DNA of 50,919 nt, from the NCBI GenBank assembly GCA_023430565.1, contig JAEZAD010000333.1:1-50919 (forward strand), written 5' to 3'. This DNA is from Verrucomicrobiota bacterium. GTDB taxonomy: Bacteria > Verrucomicrobiota > Verrucomicrobiia > Opitutales > Opitutaceae. This document shows positions 7,351 to 15,861 of this stretch, piece by piece. The notes beneath the pieces were generated by a model, which was given only the letters and a program-made list of their open reading frames with translations, ran no database searches and was not told where the DNA came from. The position numbers and the translations under genes were made by a program. Numbering within the stretch: position 1 is the stretch's first letter; every line of letters starts with the position of its first letter.

Positions 7351-8001
7351 TCAGTTGCGGCCGGTGCGCTGGAGGGTGAGGAAGATGTCGCGGAGTTCCT
7401 TGAGGGCGCGGTGGGCGCGGACTTTGGCGGCGCCGACGGAGCATTCGAGGATGGTGGCGATTTCGGCGAAGGAGAGTTCCTGGAAGCGGGAGAGGAGGAG
7501 GACCTCGCGGGCGTCGCGGTCGAGGCGGTTGAGGGCGAGGTGGAGGAGGGCGTGTTCGTCGCGGGAGACGGCGTGATCGCCGGCGTTGGGGCGGTCGTCG
7601 GAACGATCGGCGAGGTCCTGCGGATCGGTGGCGACGGGGGCGGAGGAGGATTTGCGGAAGTGATCGGCGGCGCAGCGGCGGGCGAGGTGATACATCCAGG
7701 CGGTGAAGCTGCCGTCGTCGCGGTAGGTGTGGCGGTATTTCAGCATGCGCTGGAAGACGATCTGGGCGATGTCCTCGGCGGCGGCGCGCTGACCGGTGAG
7801 TTTGACGAGAAAACCGAAGAGCGGGCCGTGGTGGCGTTCGAAGAGGATGCCGAGGGCGTCGAGTTCGCCGTCACGGACGGCGAGCATGAGGTCGTGATCG
7901 GAGAGGGGTTCGGCGGCGGTGGACACGGCGTCGCGGGGCTCCTCGGTTTCAACCACGAATGCGGGAGAATGGACACGAATATCTGTGGTTTGGGCGATCA
8001 C
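7351..8001 (-). CDS. ECF RNA polymerase sigma factor
   Basis: Region 2 runs over about residues 36-115, with GELDALGILFERHHGPLFGFLVKLTG, AAEDIAQIVFQRMLKY and FTAWMYHLARRCAADHFRK; region 4 spans about 155-210 with LDRDAREVLLLSRFQELSFAEIATILECSVGAAKVRAHRALKELR. It directs transcription of its own operon or of an envelope regulon when the downstream zf-HC2 anti-sigma releases it. The start shown is a GTG without a convincing ribosome-binding site. Residues about 4-20 are encoded by what looks like a dispersed repeat fragment (7945-7992), so translation may start further in, for example at a downstream GTG near VVETEEP. Length is otherwise normal for the family. Confidence 0.9.
   Translation of the reverse strand: MIAQTTDIRVHSPAFVVETEEPRDAVSTAAEPLSDHDLMLAVRDGELDALGILFERHHGPLFGFLVKLTGQRAAAEDIAQIVFQRMLKYRHTYRDDGSFTAWMYHLARRCAADHFRKSSSAPVATDPQDLADRSDDRPNAGDHAVSRDEHALLHLALNRLDRDAREVLLLSRFQELSFAEIATILECSVGAAKVRAHRALKELRDIFLTLQRTGRN
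7945..7992. repeat. Repeat-like sequence within the sigma-factor N-terminus
   Basis: The segment has the near-repeat CCACGAATG...GAATGGACACGAATATC and lower GC than the gene body. It resembles short intergenic repeats I have seen in related genomes, but only one copy is in this window, so the call is an inference. Confidence 0.35.
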
Positions 8002-8144
8002 GGCGGCGGGGGAGCATCGTTGTGGTGAGAGGGGAAACCGGGAGGATGCGCGAAGGTTACAGGGAATCGTGGCCGGGCGGGGGTGACGCGGAAAGTCGGG
8101 GTTGAAGGGTGGATTTTTGGCGAGGGCTGCTCATGGTGGGCGGC

Positions 8145-9059
8145 ATGAAGCGCCGCGAATTTGTTGTCCGTTCGTCGTTATTGGTTTCCGCGGGGCTGGT
8201 GGCCCGTTCGAGGGTGTGGGCGGCGGCGGGGGCGGGGCCGATCACGGAGTTTCGGCCGTTGCGGCGCAACGTGGGGGTGTTCACGGGTCGGGGCGGGGCA
8301 ATTGGCTGGCTATCGAATGCGGATGGGCTGGCGGTGGTGGATACCCAGTTTCCGGATACAGCGGCGGCGTGCCTGGCGGGGCTGCCGGAGCGGGGTGACC
8401 GCATGATCGATGTGGTGATCAATTCGCATCATCATGGTGACCACACGGCGGGGAATGCGGTGTTCAAGCCGGCGGCGAAGACGATCGTGGCGCACGCGAA
8501 TGTGCCGAAGCTGCAGATGGCGGCGGCGGAGCGGAACGGGACGGTGGAGCGTCAGGTGTTTGCGGATACAACCTTCGCCGAGGCGTGGCGGAAGGACATC
8601 GGCGACGAGACGGTGACGGCGCAGTATTTCGGTCCGGCGCATACGAGCGGCGACATCGTCGTGCACTTCGAGCAGGCGAATGTGGTGCACCTGGGCGATT
8701 TGATGTTCAACCGGCTGTATCCGGTGATCGACCGGCCGGCGGGGGCGAGCGTGCGGCACTGGATCACGGTGCTGGAGGAGGCGGCGAAGACGTTTGGGTC
8801 GGATGCGATCTACATTTTCGGGCACGGCAACGCGAAGTTCGGCGTGACGGGCGGGACGACCGACCTCGCGGCTTTTCGGGATTATTTGAGCGGGCTGCTG
8901 GCGTATGTGGAGAAGGCGATCGCGGCGGGGAAGTCGAAGAGCGAGGTGGCGGCGCTGGAGAATCTGCCGGGTTTCGAGGAGTTTCACGCTCCGTTGCCGA
9001 ACCGGTTGGGGGCGAATCTGGGCGTCGCCTACGACGAGTTGACGGAGAAGGCGGGCTGA
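8145..9059 (+). CDS. Tat-exported MBL-fold metallo-hydrolase
   Basis: A metallo-beta-lactamase-fold protein of 304 residues. The dinuclear metal site motif HHHGDH is at residues 95-100 (NSHHHGDHTAG), with later ligands in GPAHTSGD and in HLGDLMF, and a C-terminal GHGN. The N-terminus MKRREFVVRSSLLVSAGLVARSRVWA has twin arginines followed by a hydrophobic stretch, so export by the Tat pathway is likely. The ATG at 8145 is preferred because it puts KRREF at the N-terminus; an in-frame ATG at 8133 is possible. The group includes quinoprotein-relay and lactonase-like hydrolases; the substrate cannot be read. It is monocistronic with no clear terminator. Confidence 0.88.
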   Translation: MKRREFVVRSSLLVSAGLVARSRVWAAAGAGPITEFRPLRRNVGVFTGRGGAIGWLSNADGLAVVDTQFPDTAAACLAGLPERGDRMIDVVINSHHHGDHTAGNAVFKPAAKTIVAHANVPKLQMAAAERNGTVERQVFADTTFAEAWRKDIGDETVTAQYFGPAHTSGDIVVHFEQANVVHLGDLMFNRLYPVIDRPAGASVRHWITVLEEAAKTFGSDAIYIFGHGNAKFGVTGGTTDLAAFRDYLSGLLAYVEKAIAAGKSKSEVAALENLPGFEEFHAPLPNRLGANLGVAYDELTEKAG

Positions 9060-9179
9060 GTGCGGGGCGTGTGGCCCCACCATGAGGGAACCGGAGCGGC
9101 GCCCCGGTGCGGCCTACGCATATATCCGTATGTCGCGGGGGCGGATTCGCGGTTATGTTGCACTACAACACCTACACAC

Positions 9180-9347
9180 ATGAGCACGGCACACGACGTC
9201 AGACGGGCGCGGTTTTGGGACGGTTGGCGAGAATGGTGGCGGGAGGCATCGCGGGCGTATTGCGAGCGGGCGGTGAGGCGTTCGCTGGCGGCGGCGCCAC
9301 TCGGGGGATTGGACTGGTTTTTGGAGGTGGAGCGGGTGAGTCGTTGA
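9180..9347 (+). CDS. Possible small Trp/Arg-rich protein (55 aa)
   Basis: This short frame starts at an ATG after an AT-richer stretch (9140-9179) that could be a promoter or leader. It encodes a basic amphipathic peptide with WDGWREWWREASRAYCERAV and a C-terminal PLGGLDWFLEVERVSR. I do not recognise the family. Composition is not that of a random GC-rich shadow frame, and no gene overlaps it on either strand. The rest of the 9060-9443 gap holds a GC-rich repeat-like segment (9063-9115) and nothing else I can support. Confidence 0.4.
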   Translation: MSTAHDVRRARFWDGWREWWREASRAYCERAVRRSLAAAPLGGLDWFLEVERVSR

Positions 9348-9443
9348 GAGTGCGGTGAGGGCGGCGCGCCTCGACGGACGTGGGCATGGGGTGGCGGGTG
9401 TGCGCTCGCCAACGACGGGTTTTTTTGTCCATGCTGCGCGGGA

Positions 9444-9695
9444 ATGAGCTTTCAGGCTGTGATCAAATCGATCGGGTTTCTCGTGCTGCTATTCGTGATG
9501 CTCTACGTGGGGCTGAACAATCCTCAGCAGGCGGAGTTTCGGTTTCCCGTGGCGGGGCTCACGGCGAAGAATCCGATCCATTCGTCGGCCGCGGTGATCT
9601 ATTTTGGCGTATTCGCGGTGGGGGTGCTGGCGGGGACGCTGTTGCACACGAGCAAGGGCGGCGGGAAACGAGGGGCGGGCGGCAAGGAAAAGTGA
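9444..9695 (+). CDS. LapA-domain (DUF1049) small membrane protein
   Basis: An 83-residue protein with two transmembrane helices, about residues 6-25 (IKSIGFLVLLFVMLYVGLNN) and 46-66 (HSSAAVIYFGVFAVGVLAGTLL), and a basic Gly/Lys-rich cytoplasmic tail. The pattern of helix, NNPQQAEFRFP and second helix matches the LapA/DUF1049 family, linked in E. coli to lipopolysaccharide assembly proteins. No neighbour supports a specific role here. The next gene is convergent. Confidence 0.7.
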   Translation: MSFQAVIKSIGFLVLLFVMLYVGLNNPQQAEFRFPVAGLTAKNPIHSSAAVIYFGVFAVGVLAGTLLHTSKGGGKRGAGGKEK

Positions 9696-9732
9696 GGCGG
9701 GCGTTCGGCGCGCGGGTGCTCGCCGCGACAAC

Positions 9733-10632
9733 TCATTTGGGGGCGAGGGCGCGAAGGAGCCAGGCGATGCGGTCGGCGGCGGCCTCGGCGTTCTGGAGAT
9801 CGTGGCGGGCGTCGTAAGTGGCGGATTGTTTGCGGGGGCGCGCGGCGGCGTAGATTTTTGCGGCGTCGTCGGGCGTGACGTAGTCGTCGTTGGCGGCGAA
9901 CTGGAAAAACACGGGCGCGGGCGCGAGCTGATCGAGGAAGTGGATGGGGTCGAGCGGCGCGAGCTGGACGCGATAGTTTTCGAGATCGGCGGGCTGACGG
10001 GCGAACAGGAACCAGTCGATGAAATGCGGAGCGCCGGCCATGAGGACATAGGTGGTGGGACGGCGGTCGACGGCGCCCATGACGGCGCCATACATCGCGC
10101 CGAAATCGTGGCCGACGAAGGCGACGCGCTGCGGGTCGACGCCGGGTTGGGAGAGCAGGACGTCGAGGGCGCGGCGGAGATTTTTGATCTGAGCGATGCT
10201 GCGGTCGAAGTCCTCTTCCGGGATGCGGTTTTGATACCATTTGGGTTCGGCCCACATGGCGTCGACGAGCAGTGAGACGACGCCGCGGTCGGCGAGCGCG
10301 ACGGCTTCGTGGAGGAACTCGGTGCGGTTGGTGGTGGAAGGGCTGCCGAGCCAGTGAACGTAGAGGATGGCGGCGAGGCTGTCGGTCGCGGCGGTGGCGG
10401 GGCGGACGAGGTAGGCTTTGATCGGGCCGTTGACGCCGGCGAAGGCAATGTCGCGGAGGATGGCGTCGTTTTCGGTGGCGGTGTCGAGAACCCGCATCTC
10501 GAGGGGAGCGTTCCGGTCGTAGTCGAAGAGCGCGGGATCGGCGGGAGCGACGGGCTCGGAGCCGCTGGCGAAGGGGGCTGCGGTGGCGAGCGCGAAAACG
10601 GCGGCGAGCGCACGGGGCGCGAAGGAGTGCAT
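9733..10632 (-). CDS. Exported alpha/beta hydrolase with an Asp nucleophile elbow
   Basis: A 299-residue dienelactone-hydrolase-like alpha/beta hydrolase with a signal peptide (residues 1-24). The nucleophile elbow reads VGHDFGAMYG, which puts D176 where Ser or Cys is usual. Likely triad partners are D249 or D250 (AANDDYV) and H277 (DARHD). An Asp nucleophile is known from haloalkane dehalogenases and epoxide hydrolases, so ester hydrolysis through Ser is excluded unless chemistry is unusual. The substrate is unknown. The neighbour on the same strand upstream is the GH140-like gene, 105 bp away, so co-transcription is possible. Confidence 0.82.
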   Translation of the reverse strand: MHSFAPRALAAVFALATAAPFASGSEPVAPADPALFDYDRNAPLEMRVLDTATENDAILRDIAFAGVNGPIKAYLVRPATAATDSLAAILYVHWLGSPSTTNRTEFLHEAVALADRGVVSLLVDAMWAEPKWYQNRIPEEDFDRSIAQIKNLRRALDVLLSQPGVDPQRVAFVGHDFGAMYGAVMGAVDRRPTTYVLMAGAPHFIDWFLFARQPADLENYRVQLAPLDPIHFLDQLAPAPVFFQFAANDDYVTPDDAAKIYAAARPRKQSATYDARHDLQNAEAAADRIAWLLRALAPK

Positions 10633-10737
10633 GCGAGAATGAACGGAGATGTCGCCGAGAGTCGAATGCGGGGCGGGGCAGAAGGAGGGCTGGCTGCCAG
10701 CGGCAACCCGGGAACGGCGCGGCGGGGGCGCCTCGGC

Positions 10738-12165
10738 CTACCTTGTGCCGGGGGCGGGGAAGTTTTTCGAGGCGTCGTCGAGGACGAGGATCCAGTCGAG
10801 GGCTTCGCCGGGATCGGGCGAAACGAAGCGGTGTGTGTCCGTTTTCTCGATACGGCCGGCCGGGGTGGCCTCGCCGGTGCGCGGGTTGAACCACCAGACG
10901 TTCAAGGTGGCGCCGCTGAGCGTGCCGGTGCGAACGGTGAACGGGCGGCCGACGGGCGCGTAGACGGCGGCCCAAGAGCCGGACTGGTCGCGCGTGGCGA
11001 CGAAGCGGTAGCGACCGGCGCCGGGGACGGCAGTCGGGGCTTTTTCGGGGACGATGAGCGTGTCGTCGGGGATGCGCGTGAAGAAGGGACGCGACTCGAG
11101 GAGATGGCGCGCGTGCTGCATGTGGGCGGCGCCAGGCTGGTCGATGGCTTCGCGCCACGGGAGGAGGGGCATGTTGACGGGCTCGCGTTCGGGCGAGGCG
11201 AACTGCCAGACGGAGTGGTGGCCGTAGGTGTGGCCGCAGGCGCCATTGAAGAGGTCCCAGTAGGCGGCGCGGCGGACGTCGGCGGAAATCGAGTGGCCGT
11301 GCTCGGCGGCGGCGAAGGAGATCGGGTGATCCTCGTAGACGGGTTCGCCGTCGATGATGGGTTTGGGCGGAGCGAGGTCGTAGTCGGCGCGGATTTTGGC
11401 GTAGCGCGGGAAGGAGACTTCGTGGCCGTTTTGGCGGAGGTTGAAATCGAGCCAGTCGGCCTCGTGAAACCAGATCGACGAGCCGTCGCCGCCGCGCGGG
11501 TGAAACGTGATCAGGTGCGCGCCGCCGTCGCCGCGGCGGAGCCCGCGGGCCATGGCTTCGATGATGGCGCGGTGGGTGTCGTTTTCGATCGGGCGGTCGC
11601 CGCCGACGATCCAGATGATGGATTTATCCTTGTAGCGGCGGCCGAGCCATTCGCCGTAGGTGCCCGCGTTTTCGGGCGTGAAGATGACGGGGCCTTTGCC
11701 CCAGCGGCCGAGGTTCCATTTGTCGCCCCAGGTGGGGAGGAGGCCGACGATGAGGCCGCGTTTTCCGGCTTCGTCGATGACGGCATCGACGTGGTCCCAG
11801 TAGTCGTTGTTCGGGCCGGGTTTTTCGGCGGGGCGGGTGGGGTCGTCGTCGACGAGCGGGAGGTGGCCGTAGGCGTTGGGCGTGTGGAGGCCGTCGAATT
11901 CGGCGAGGGCGACAGCTTGGATGACGGTGAAATTTTTGGCGGCGCGGTTGTCGAGGTAATCGCGGGCGTCCTCGATCGTGAGGCGGTGAAAGAGCTCCCA
12001 GGCGGTATCGCCGAGGTAGAAGAACGGGCGGCCGTCTTCGTAGGCGAGGAAGCGGTGGGTTTCGGGGTGAACGATGATGCGCCCGGCGGCGGCGGAGAAC
12101 GAGGCGAAGCTGTGGGCGAGGAGGACGCCGGCGGCGAGACGGGCGAAGAACGGGGCGGTTTTCAC
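10738..12165 (-). CDS. Exported DUF4038 glycoside hydrolase (GH140/apiosidase-like)
   Basis: A 475-residue exported protein with the DUF4038 TIM barrel, starting FLAYEDGRPFFYLGDTAWELFHRLT. Candidate catalytic acids are the Asp in IIWIVGGDRP (about 190) and the Glu in IIDGEPVYEDHP (about 274), fitting the retaining barrel of GH140, a family with apiosidases active on rhamnogalacturonan II. A C-terminal beta domain (about 375-465) follows. The chosen start is GTG at 12165, giving VKTAPFF..., a good signal peptide; the in-frame TTG at 12174 is less likely. The stop codon lies in a dispersed-repeat-like segment. It suggests plant polysaccharide degradation together with the oxidoreductase upstream on the other strand. 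Confidence 0.85.
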   Translation of the reverse strand: MKTAPFFARLAAGVLLAHSFASFSAAAGRIIVHPETHRFLAYEDGRPFFYLGDTAWELFHRLTIEDARDYLDNRAAKNFTVIQAVALAEFDGLHTPNAYGHLPLVDDDPTRPAEKPGPNNDYWDHVDAVIDEAGKRGLIVGLLPTWGDKWNLGRWGKGPVIFTPENAGTYGEWLGRRYKDKSIIWIVGGDRPIENDTHRAIIEAMARGLRRGDGGAHLITFHPRGGDGSSIWFHEADWLDFNLRQNGHEVSFPRYAKIRADYDLAPPKPIIDGEPVYEDHPISFAAAEHGHSISADVRRAAYWDLFNGACGHTYGHHSVWQFASPEREPVNMPLLPWREAIDQPGAAHMQHARHLLESRPFFTRIPDDTLIVPEKAPTAVPGAGRYRFVATRDQSGSWAAVYAPVGRPFTVRTGTLSGATLNVWWFNPRTGEATPAGRIEKTDTHRFVSPDPGEALDWILVLDDASKNFPAPGTR

Positions 12166-12412
12166 GCGGCTCAAGGTGAGGCGTTAAGGGGAAAATGCCA
12201 CTCGGGTCGTGGAGGGTTTAACGGGTTTACCATCTGCGCGGGGCGGTCGGTCGGGCGATCTTCGTTCGAAAACGAAAATTGGCGTGCGAGATGTGGGAGC
12301 GTTAATAGGGTCGAGCAGCTCCGATTCATTGTCGGGGCTGGCTGAAGAAACCCAAAACCACCCTGAAGCGGAGCCGTCGTGCTCCTTCGCGTTCCTCGCT
12401 CACCCGCTTTTT

Positions 12413-13840
12413 ATGTCTACGCACTCCGTTCTGAATCGCCGCGATTTCATTAAATTCTCCGCGATGGTCGCGGCCATCCTGGGCTTGCCGGCCTGCACGA
12501 CGCTGCAGCAGCAGCAGCCCCGCCGGCCGCGGCCGATTGCGCCGGGCGCGAAGATCCGCATCGCGCAGATTGGCTGCGGTGGGAAAGGCTGGAGCGATAT
12601 TCTCGCGCACAAGGACGAGGACGTGGTGGCGTTGTGCGATGTGGACTGGAACACACCGCTCAATCCGCCGCGGTGGTCGGCCGACACGCCGGAGGCGAAG
12701 CTGCCGAAGCGCGAGCGGCTCCTGAAGGAGTTTCCGAACGCGAAGCTTTATACGGATTTCCGAAAGATGCTGGTCGAAATGGACGATCAGATCGACGCGG
12801 TGGGGATCACGACGCCGGATCACATGCATTTCCTGCCGGCCTACATGGCGATCATGATGGGCAAGCATGTTTATGTGCAGAAGCCGCTGACGCAGACCGT
12901 GGGCGAGGCGCGGGAGCTGTTGCGGCTGGCGCGGTTGAACGGCGTGGTCACGCAGATGGGCAACCAGGGGCATGCGGGCGAGGGCATTCGGCTGGTGCAG
13001 GAGTGGCACGATGCCGGCGTGATCGGCGACGTGCGCGAGGTGAACATCTGGACGAACCGTCCGGTGTGGCCGCAGGGCATGACGGAGTGGCCGGCGCCGG
13101 AGCCGGTGACGGAAGGTTTGAACTGGGACGGGTTTCTCGGCCGGGCGCCGGAGCGCGAGTTCAGCAGTCAGATCCATCCGTTCAACTGGCGCGGGTATCA
13201 GGACTACGGATGCGGCGCGCTGGGTGACATGGCGTGCCATTTGATGGACGCGGCGTTCACGGTTTTGCGGCTCGGGGCGCCGTCGAGCGTGGAGCTGAAG
13301 CAGATCAATGGGAAGAGCCCGATCGCGTATCCGAATTCCGCGATCGTCGAGTATCAGTTTCCCGCCCGCGGCAATCTGCCGCCGGTGAAACTGACCTGGC
13401 ATGAAGGCGGGTTGAAGCCCGCGAAGCCGGCGGAGATGGAGGAAAGCCGAAACCTTGCGCAGGGCGGGCAGTTGATCGTGGGCAGCAAGGCGACGGTTTA
13501 CGACGGCAACGACTACTGTAACAGCCCGCGGATCATCCCGGAATCGCTGCATCGCGAGCTGGCGCCGACGTTTCCGCCGCGGACGCTGCCGCGCGTGCCG
13601 GGCAACAACCCGCATACGGAATGGACCGCGGCGATTCGCGCGGGGAATCCGACGGGGGCGGGATCAAACTTCGAGTATTCGGCGCCGTTCACCGAGATGG
13701 TGAATCTCGGCACGCTGGCGATTCTCATCGGCGGAAAGATCGAGTGGGATGCGGAGAATATGACGACGGGACGTCCGGAGGCGGACAAGCTGTTGTATCC
13801 GACGTATCGCCGCGGTTGGGAGCCGGCGGACATGATCTGA
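12413..13840 (+). CDS. Tat-exported Gfo/Idh/MocA family oxidoreductase (lipoprotein-like)
   Basis: An NAD(P)-dependent sugar or inositol oxidoreductase of 475 residues. The N-terminus NRRDFIKFSAMVAAILGLPAC has the Tat RR and a lipobox-like LPAC, so a Tat-exported lipoprotein is likely. The Rossmann fold begins at KIRIAQIGCGGKG (about residue 45), and YVQKPLTQTVGEAREL matches the conserved EKP-type motif (here QKP). The C-terminal Gfo/Idh/MocA substrate domain has NWDGFLGRAPER and DYGCGALGDMACHLMD, typical of the Verrucomicrobiota/Planctomycetota subfamily. A strong terminator follows. The enzyme's sugar substrate is not known; the adjacent, divergent GH140-like hydrolase suggests a carbohydrate role. 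Confidence 0.92.
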   Translation: MSTHSVLNRRDFIKFSAMVAAILGLPACTTLQQQQPRRPRPIAPGAKIRIAQIGCGGKGWSDILAHKDEDVVALCDVDWNTPLNPPRWSADTPEAKLPKRERLLKEFPNAKLYTDFRKMLVEMDDQIDAVGITTPDHMHFLPAYMAIMMGKHVYVQKPLTQTVGEARELLRLARLNGVVTQMGNQGHAGEGIRLVQEWHDAGVIGDVREVNIWTNRPVWPQGMTEWPAPEPVTEGLNWDGFLGRAPEREFSSQIHPFNWRGYQDYGCGALGDMACHLMDAAFTVLRLGAPSSVELKQINGKSPIAYPNSAIVEYQFPARGNLPPVKLTWHEGGLKPAKPAEMEESRNLAQGGQLIVGSKATVYDGNDYCNSPRIIPESLHRELAPTFPPRTLPRVPGNNPHTEWTAAIRAGNPTGAGSNFEYSAPFTEMVNLGTLAILIGGKIEWDAENMTTGRPEADKLLYPTYRRGWEPADMI

Positions 13841-13867
13841 GCCTCGCGCGAAACGAGCTGATACGCG

Positions 13868-13900
13868 GAGCCCGGCGTGTTGCCGGGCTCTTTTTTTTTT
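13868..13900 (+). terminator. Strong rho-independent terminator
   Basis: GAGCCCGGC (13868-13876) pairs with GCCGGGCTC (13882-13890), a 9-bp stem with a 5-nt loop, followed by ten T residues (13891-13900). Confidence 0.95.
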
Positions 13901-13953
13901 GGGCGCGTGGCAGGCGACGAGGGCCGGATTGCGGGAGGGAGCGCGGACGATCA

Positions 13954-13978
13954 CGGCTCGCTGGTGCTCGCCGCTACG
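13954..13978. repeat. Dispersed repeat R5
   Basis: CGGCTCGCTGGTGCTCGCC then GCTACG. It differs at one base from the copy at 2560, and sits between two convergent genes. Confidence 0.55.
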
Positions 13979-14002
13979 TGGCGGGCGACTCGGCGATCGT
14001 GA

Positions 14003-15433
14003 CTAGGAGGCGAGGCAGGCTTTGGCGGCTTCGGTGAGGGCGGGGCGGTCGAGGTTTTTGCCGATGAAGACGAGGGTGTTTTGGCGGGGATCCGGGCCCC
14101 ATTCGCGGTCGAATTTCGCGTCGAAGAGCATGTGGACGCCCTGGAACACGAGGCGTTTGTTGGAGCCTTTTATGGCGAGGACGCCTTTGGAGCGGTAGAT
14201 GTCGCCGCCTTTGGTGCGCAGGAGTTCGCTGATCCAGCTGTTGAGTTTCTGGCCGTCGAGGTCGCCGGGGAAGCTGATGCCGACGGAGCCGACGGATTCG
14301 TTGTGCGAGTGCTCGTGGCGGAAGGTGCGGTCCCAGCCGTAGCGGAGAAGGGTTTGGTCGGAGGTGTGGAGATGCGTCGGGACGTCGTGGCCGGTGAAAA
14401 GGAGGTAGCGGCCGGCGGTCGGGATCGTGAGGCGGAAGGCGCCGTATTCGTTTTCCAACTTCAGGCGATGGAGCGTGGCGCCGGGGGCGATTCCCTCGCC
14501 AGGGTGAACGAGTTTTTCCCAGTCGGAAAACGTGAGGACGGCGGCGTTGATCGCGGTGGTGAGATCGGGCTCGTCGGTGGATTTGATGGGCATCACGACG
14601 ATATCGAGCTCGTTGTGATTATGGCCGCAGTCGGGGCCGCACTCGTGATCGTGGGCGTGTCCGTGATGGTGGCCGTGGCCCTCGTGCGCGTGGTCGTGCG
14701 CGTGGTCGTGGGCGTCGTCGGGGGCGTGGCCGATGGCGAGCTCGTAGGTGCCGGCGGGGAGTTCGTAGGCGCCGGCCCATTCGAACGGGTATTCGGTTTC
14801 GAGGAACTGCGGATCGAGCTCGGTGGCGCGGGAAAGATTGAAGCCGCCGACGTTGAGGACGCGGTCGAGCGGGAGGTCGCAGTTTTTCGTGCGGTGGATC
14901 TTCGCGACCGCATTGATGCGGTGGATACGCGACTCGAGGGCGTCGAGTTCGGCGGGGGAGACGAGATCGGTTTTGTTGAGGAGGATGACGTCGGCGAAAG
15001 CGACCTGCTTTTGGGCTTCGTCCTCGGATTCGAGGTGTTGGAGGATGTGCTTCGTGTCGACGACGGTGACGATGGCGTCGAGGCGGAAGTTGGCGCGCAT
15101 CTCGTCGTCGGTGAAGAATGTCTGCGCGACGGGCGCGGGGTTGGCCATGCCGGTGGTCTCGATGAGGATGCCGTCAAGCTTATCCTTCCGTTTCATGAGG
15201 CGGCCGAGGATGCGGATGAGGTCGCCGCGGACGGTGCAGCAGAGGCAGCCGTTGTTCATCTCGAAGAGCTCTTCCTCGCTCGAGATGACGAGCTGGTTGT
15301 CGACGCCGACCTCGCCGAACTCGTTTTCGATGACGGCGAGTTTCTTGCCGTGCTGTTCGGTGAGGATGCGGTTGAGGAGGGTCGTTTTACCGGCGCCGAG
15401 GAAGCCGGTGAGGACGGTGACGGGAATGGACAT
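14003..15433 (-). CDS. COG0523 (CobW/ZNG1-type) GTPase metallochaperone, His-rich
   Basis: A 476-residue G3E-family GTPase that inserts or delivers a metal, commonly zinc. The P-loop GFLGAGKTT is at residues 10-18, ENEFGEVGVD follows (36-45), the metal-binding C63-x-C65-C66 motif (GCLCCT) is intact, and NKTD is at 153-156. A His/Asp-rich loop at about 236-273 (DAHDHAHDHAHEGHGHHHG plus CGPDCGHNHN) precedes the C-terminal CobW_C domain (about 295-470). The start at 15433 puts MSIPVTVLTGFLGAGKTT at the N-terminus; the frame continues upstream but through repeat sequence. It is divergent from a TonB receptor, which hints at linked metal uptake, but no Zur box is recognisable. Confidence 0.92.
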   Translation of the reverse strand: MSIPVTVLTGFLGAGKTTLLNRILTEQHGKKLAVIENEFGEVGVDNQLVISSEEELFEMNNGCLCCTVRGDLIRILGRLMKRKDKLDGILIETTGMANPAPVAQTFFTDDEMRANFRLDAIVTVVDTKHILQHLESEDEAQKQVAFADVILLNKTDLVSPAELDALESRIHRINAVAKIHRTKNCDLPLDRVLNVGGFNLSRATELDPQFLETEYPFEWAGAYELPAGTYELAIGHAPDDAHDHAHDHAHEGHGHHHGHAHDHECGPDCGHNHNELDIVVMPIKSTDEPDLTTAINAAVLTFSDWEKLVHPGEGIAPGATLHRLKLENEYGAFRLTIPTAGRYLLFTGHDVPTHLHTSDQTLLRYGWDRTFRHEHSHNESVGSVGISFPGDLDGQKLNSWISELLRTKGGDIYRSKGVLAIKGSNKRLVFQGVHMLFDAKFDREWGPDPRQNTLVFIGKNLDRPALTEAAKACLAS

Positions 15434-15861
15434 GTCGGAGAGCGAAGATCGGAGTTCGGAGATCGGGAAGGCGCAAGCGTGGCGGTGGGTGGACGCGTTG
15501 GCAAATGGCACGGCGGCGGCGGAAATGCGGAATGCGTGGAGTTTCGCACGGCTCCTGCTGGAGGCGGTGATCCTGCTGTCGTGCGGATACTCCATGATTC
15601 GAATAGCCGAAGCGAAAGTGCCGCCGACCGCGCGGATGGGGTTTTCTCCTGCAGGAGAGCGGCGATTGGGGCGGGGTGGGCGAGGCCCGGAAGGGGGTGG
15701 CAAAAGCGGCCGGCGGCGCAACGGCGCGGCGGATTGTTACATACAGGAAAAATGCCGAACTTCGCGGCGTTCGAGAGGGACGGCAGCCTTGACCTTCGTC
15801 TTGCTCCCCGGCACCTCAGAAATCGCCGACAACACACGAACTGGTTGAACAAAGGCAAACG
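15434..15861. other. 428-bp divergent promoter region (COG0523 GTPase / TonB receptor)
   Basis: No gene is supported. An R4 repeat abuts the GTPase start codon (15442-15470). The TonB receptor has a plausible AAAGG ribosome-binding site six bases before its ATG. I looked for a Zur- or Fur-like palindrome and did not find a convincing one. Confidence 0.5.
15442..15470. repeat. Dispersed repeat R4, copy a
   Basis: GCGAAGATCGGAGTTCGG followed by AGATCGGGAAG, directly upstream of the GTPase start codon. A second copy lies inside the sigma gene at 49722-49757. Confidence 0.6.

Noticed and set aside
10309..12345. 678-codon open frame on the + strand opposite the GH140-like gene
   Set aside because: It overlaps two well-supported - strand genes and has no domain-like pattern.
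15434..15721. N-terminal extension of the COG0523 GTPase
   Set aside because: The extension is encoded by repeat R4 and promoter-region sequence; the P-loop sits at the usual distance from the ATG at 15433.
15434..15861. Zur or Fur box in the GTPase/TonB receptor control region
   Set aside because: No AT-rich palindrome of the expected length and pattern could be found.
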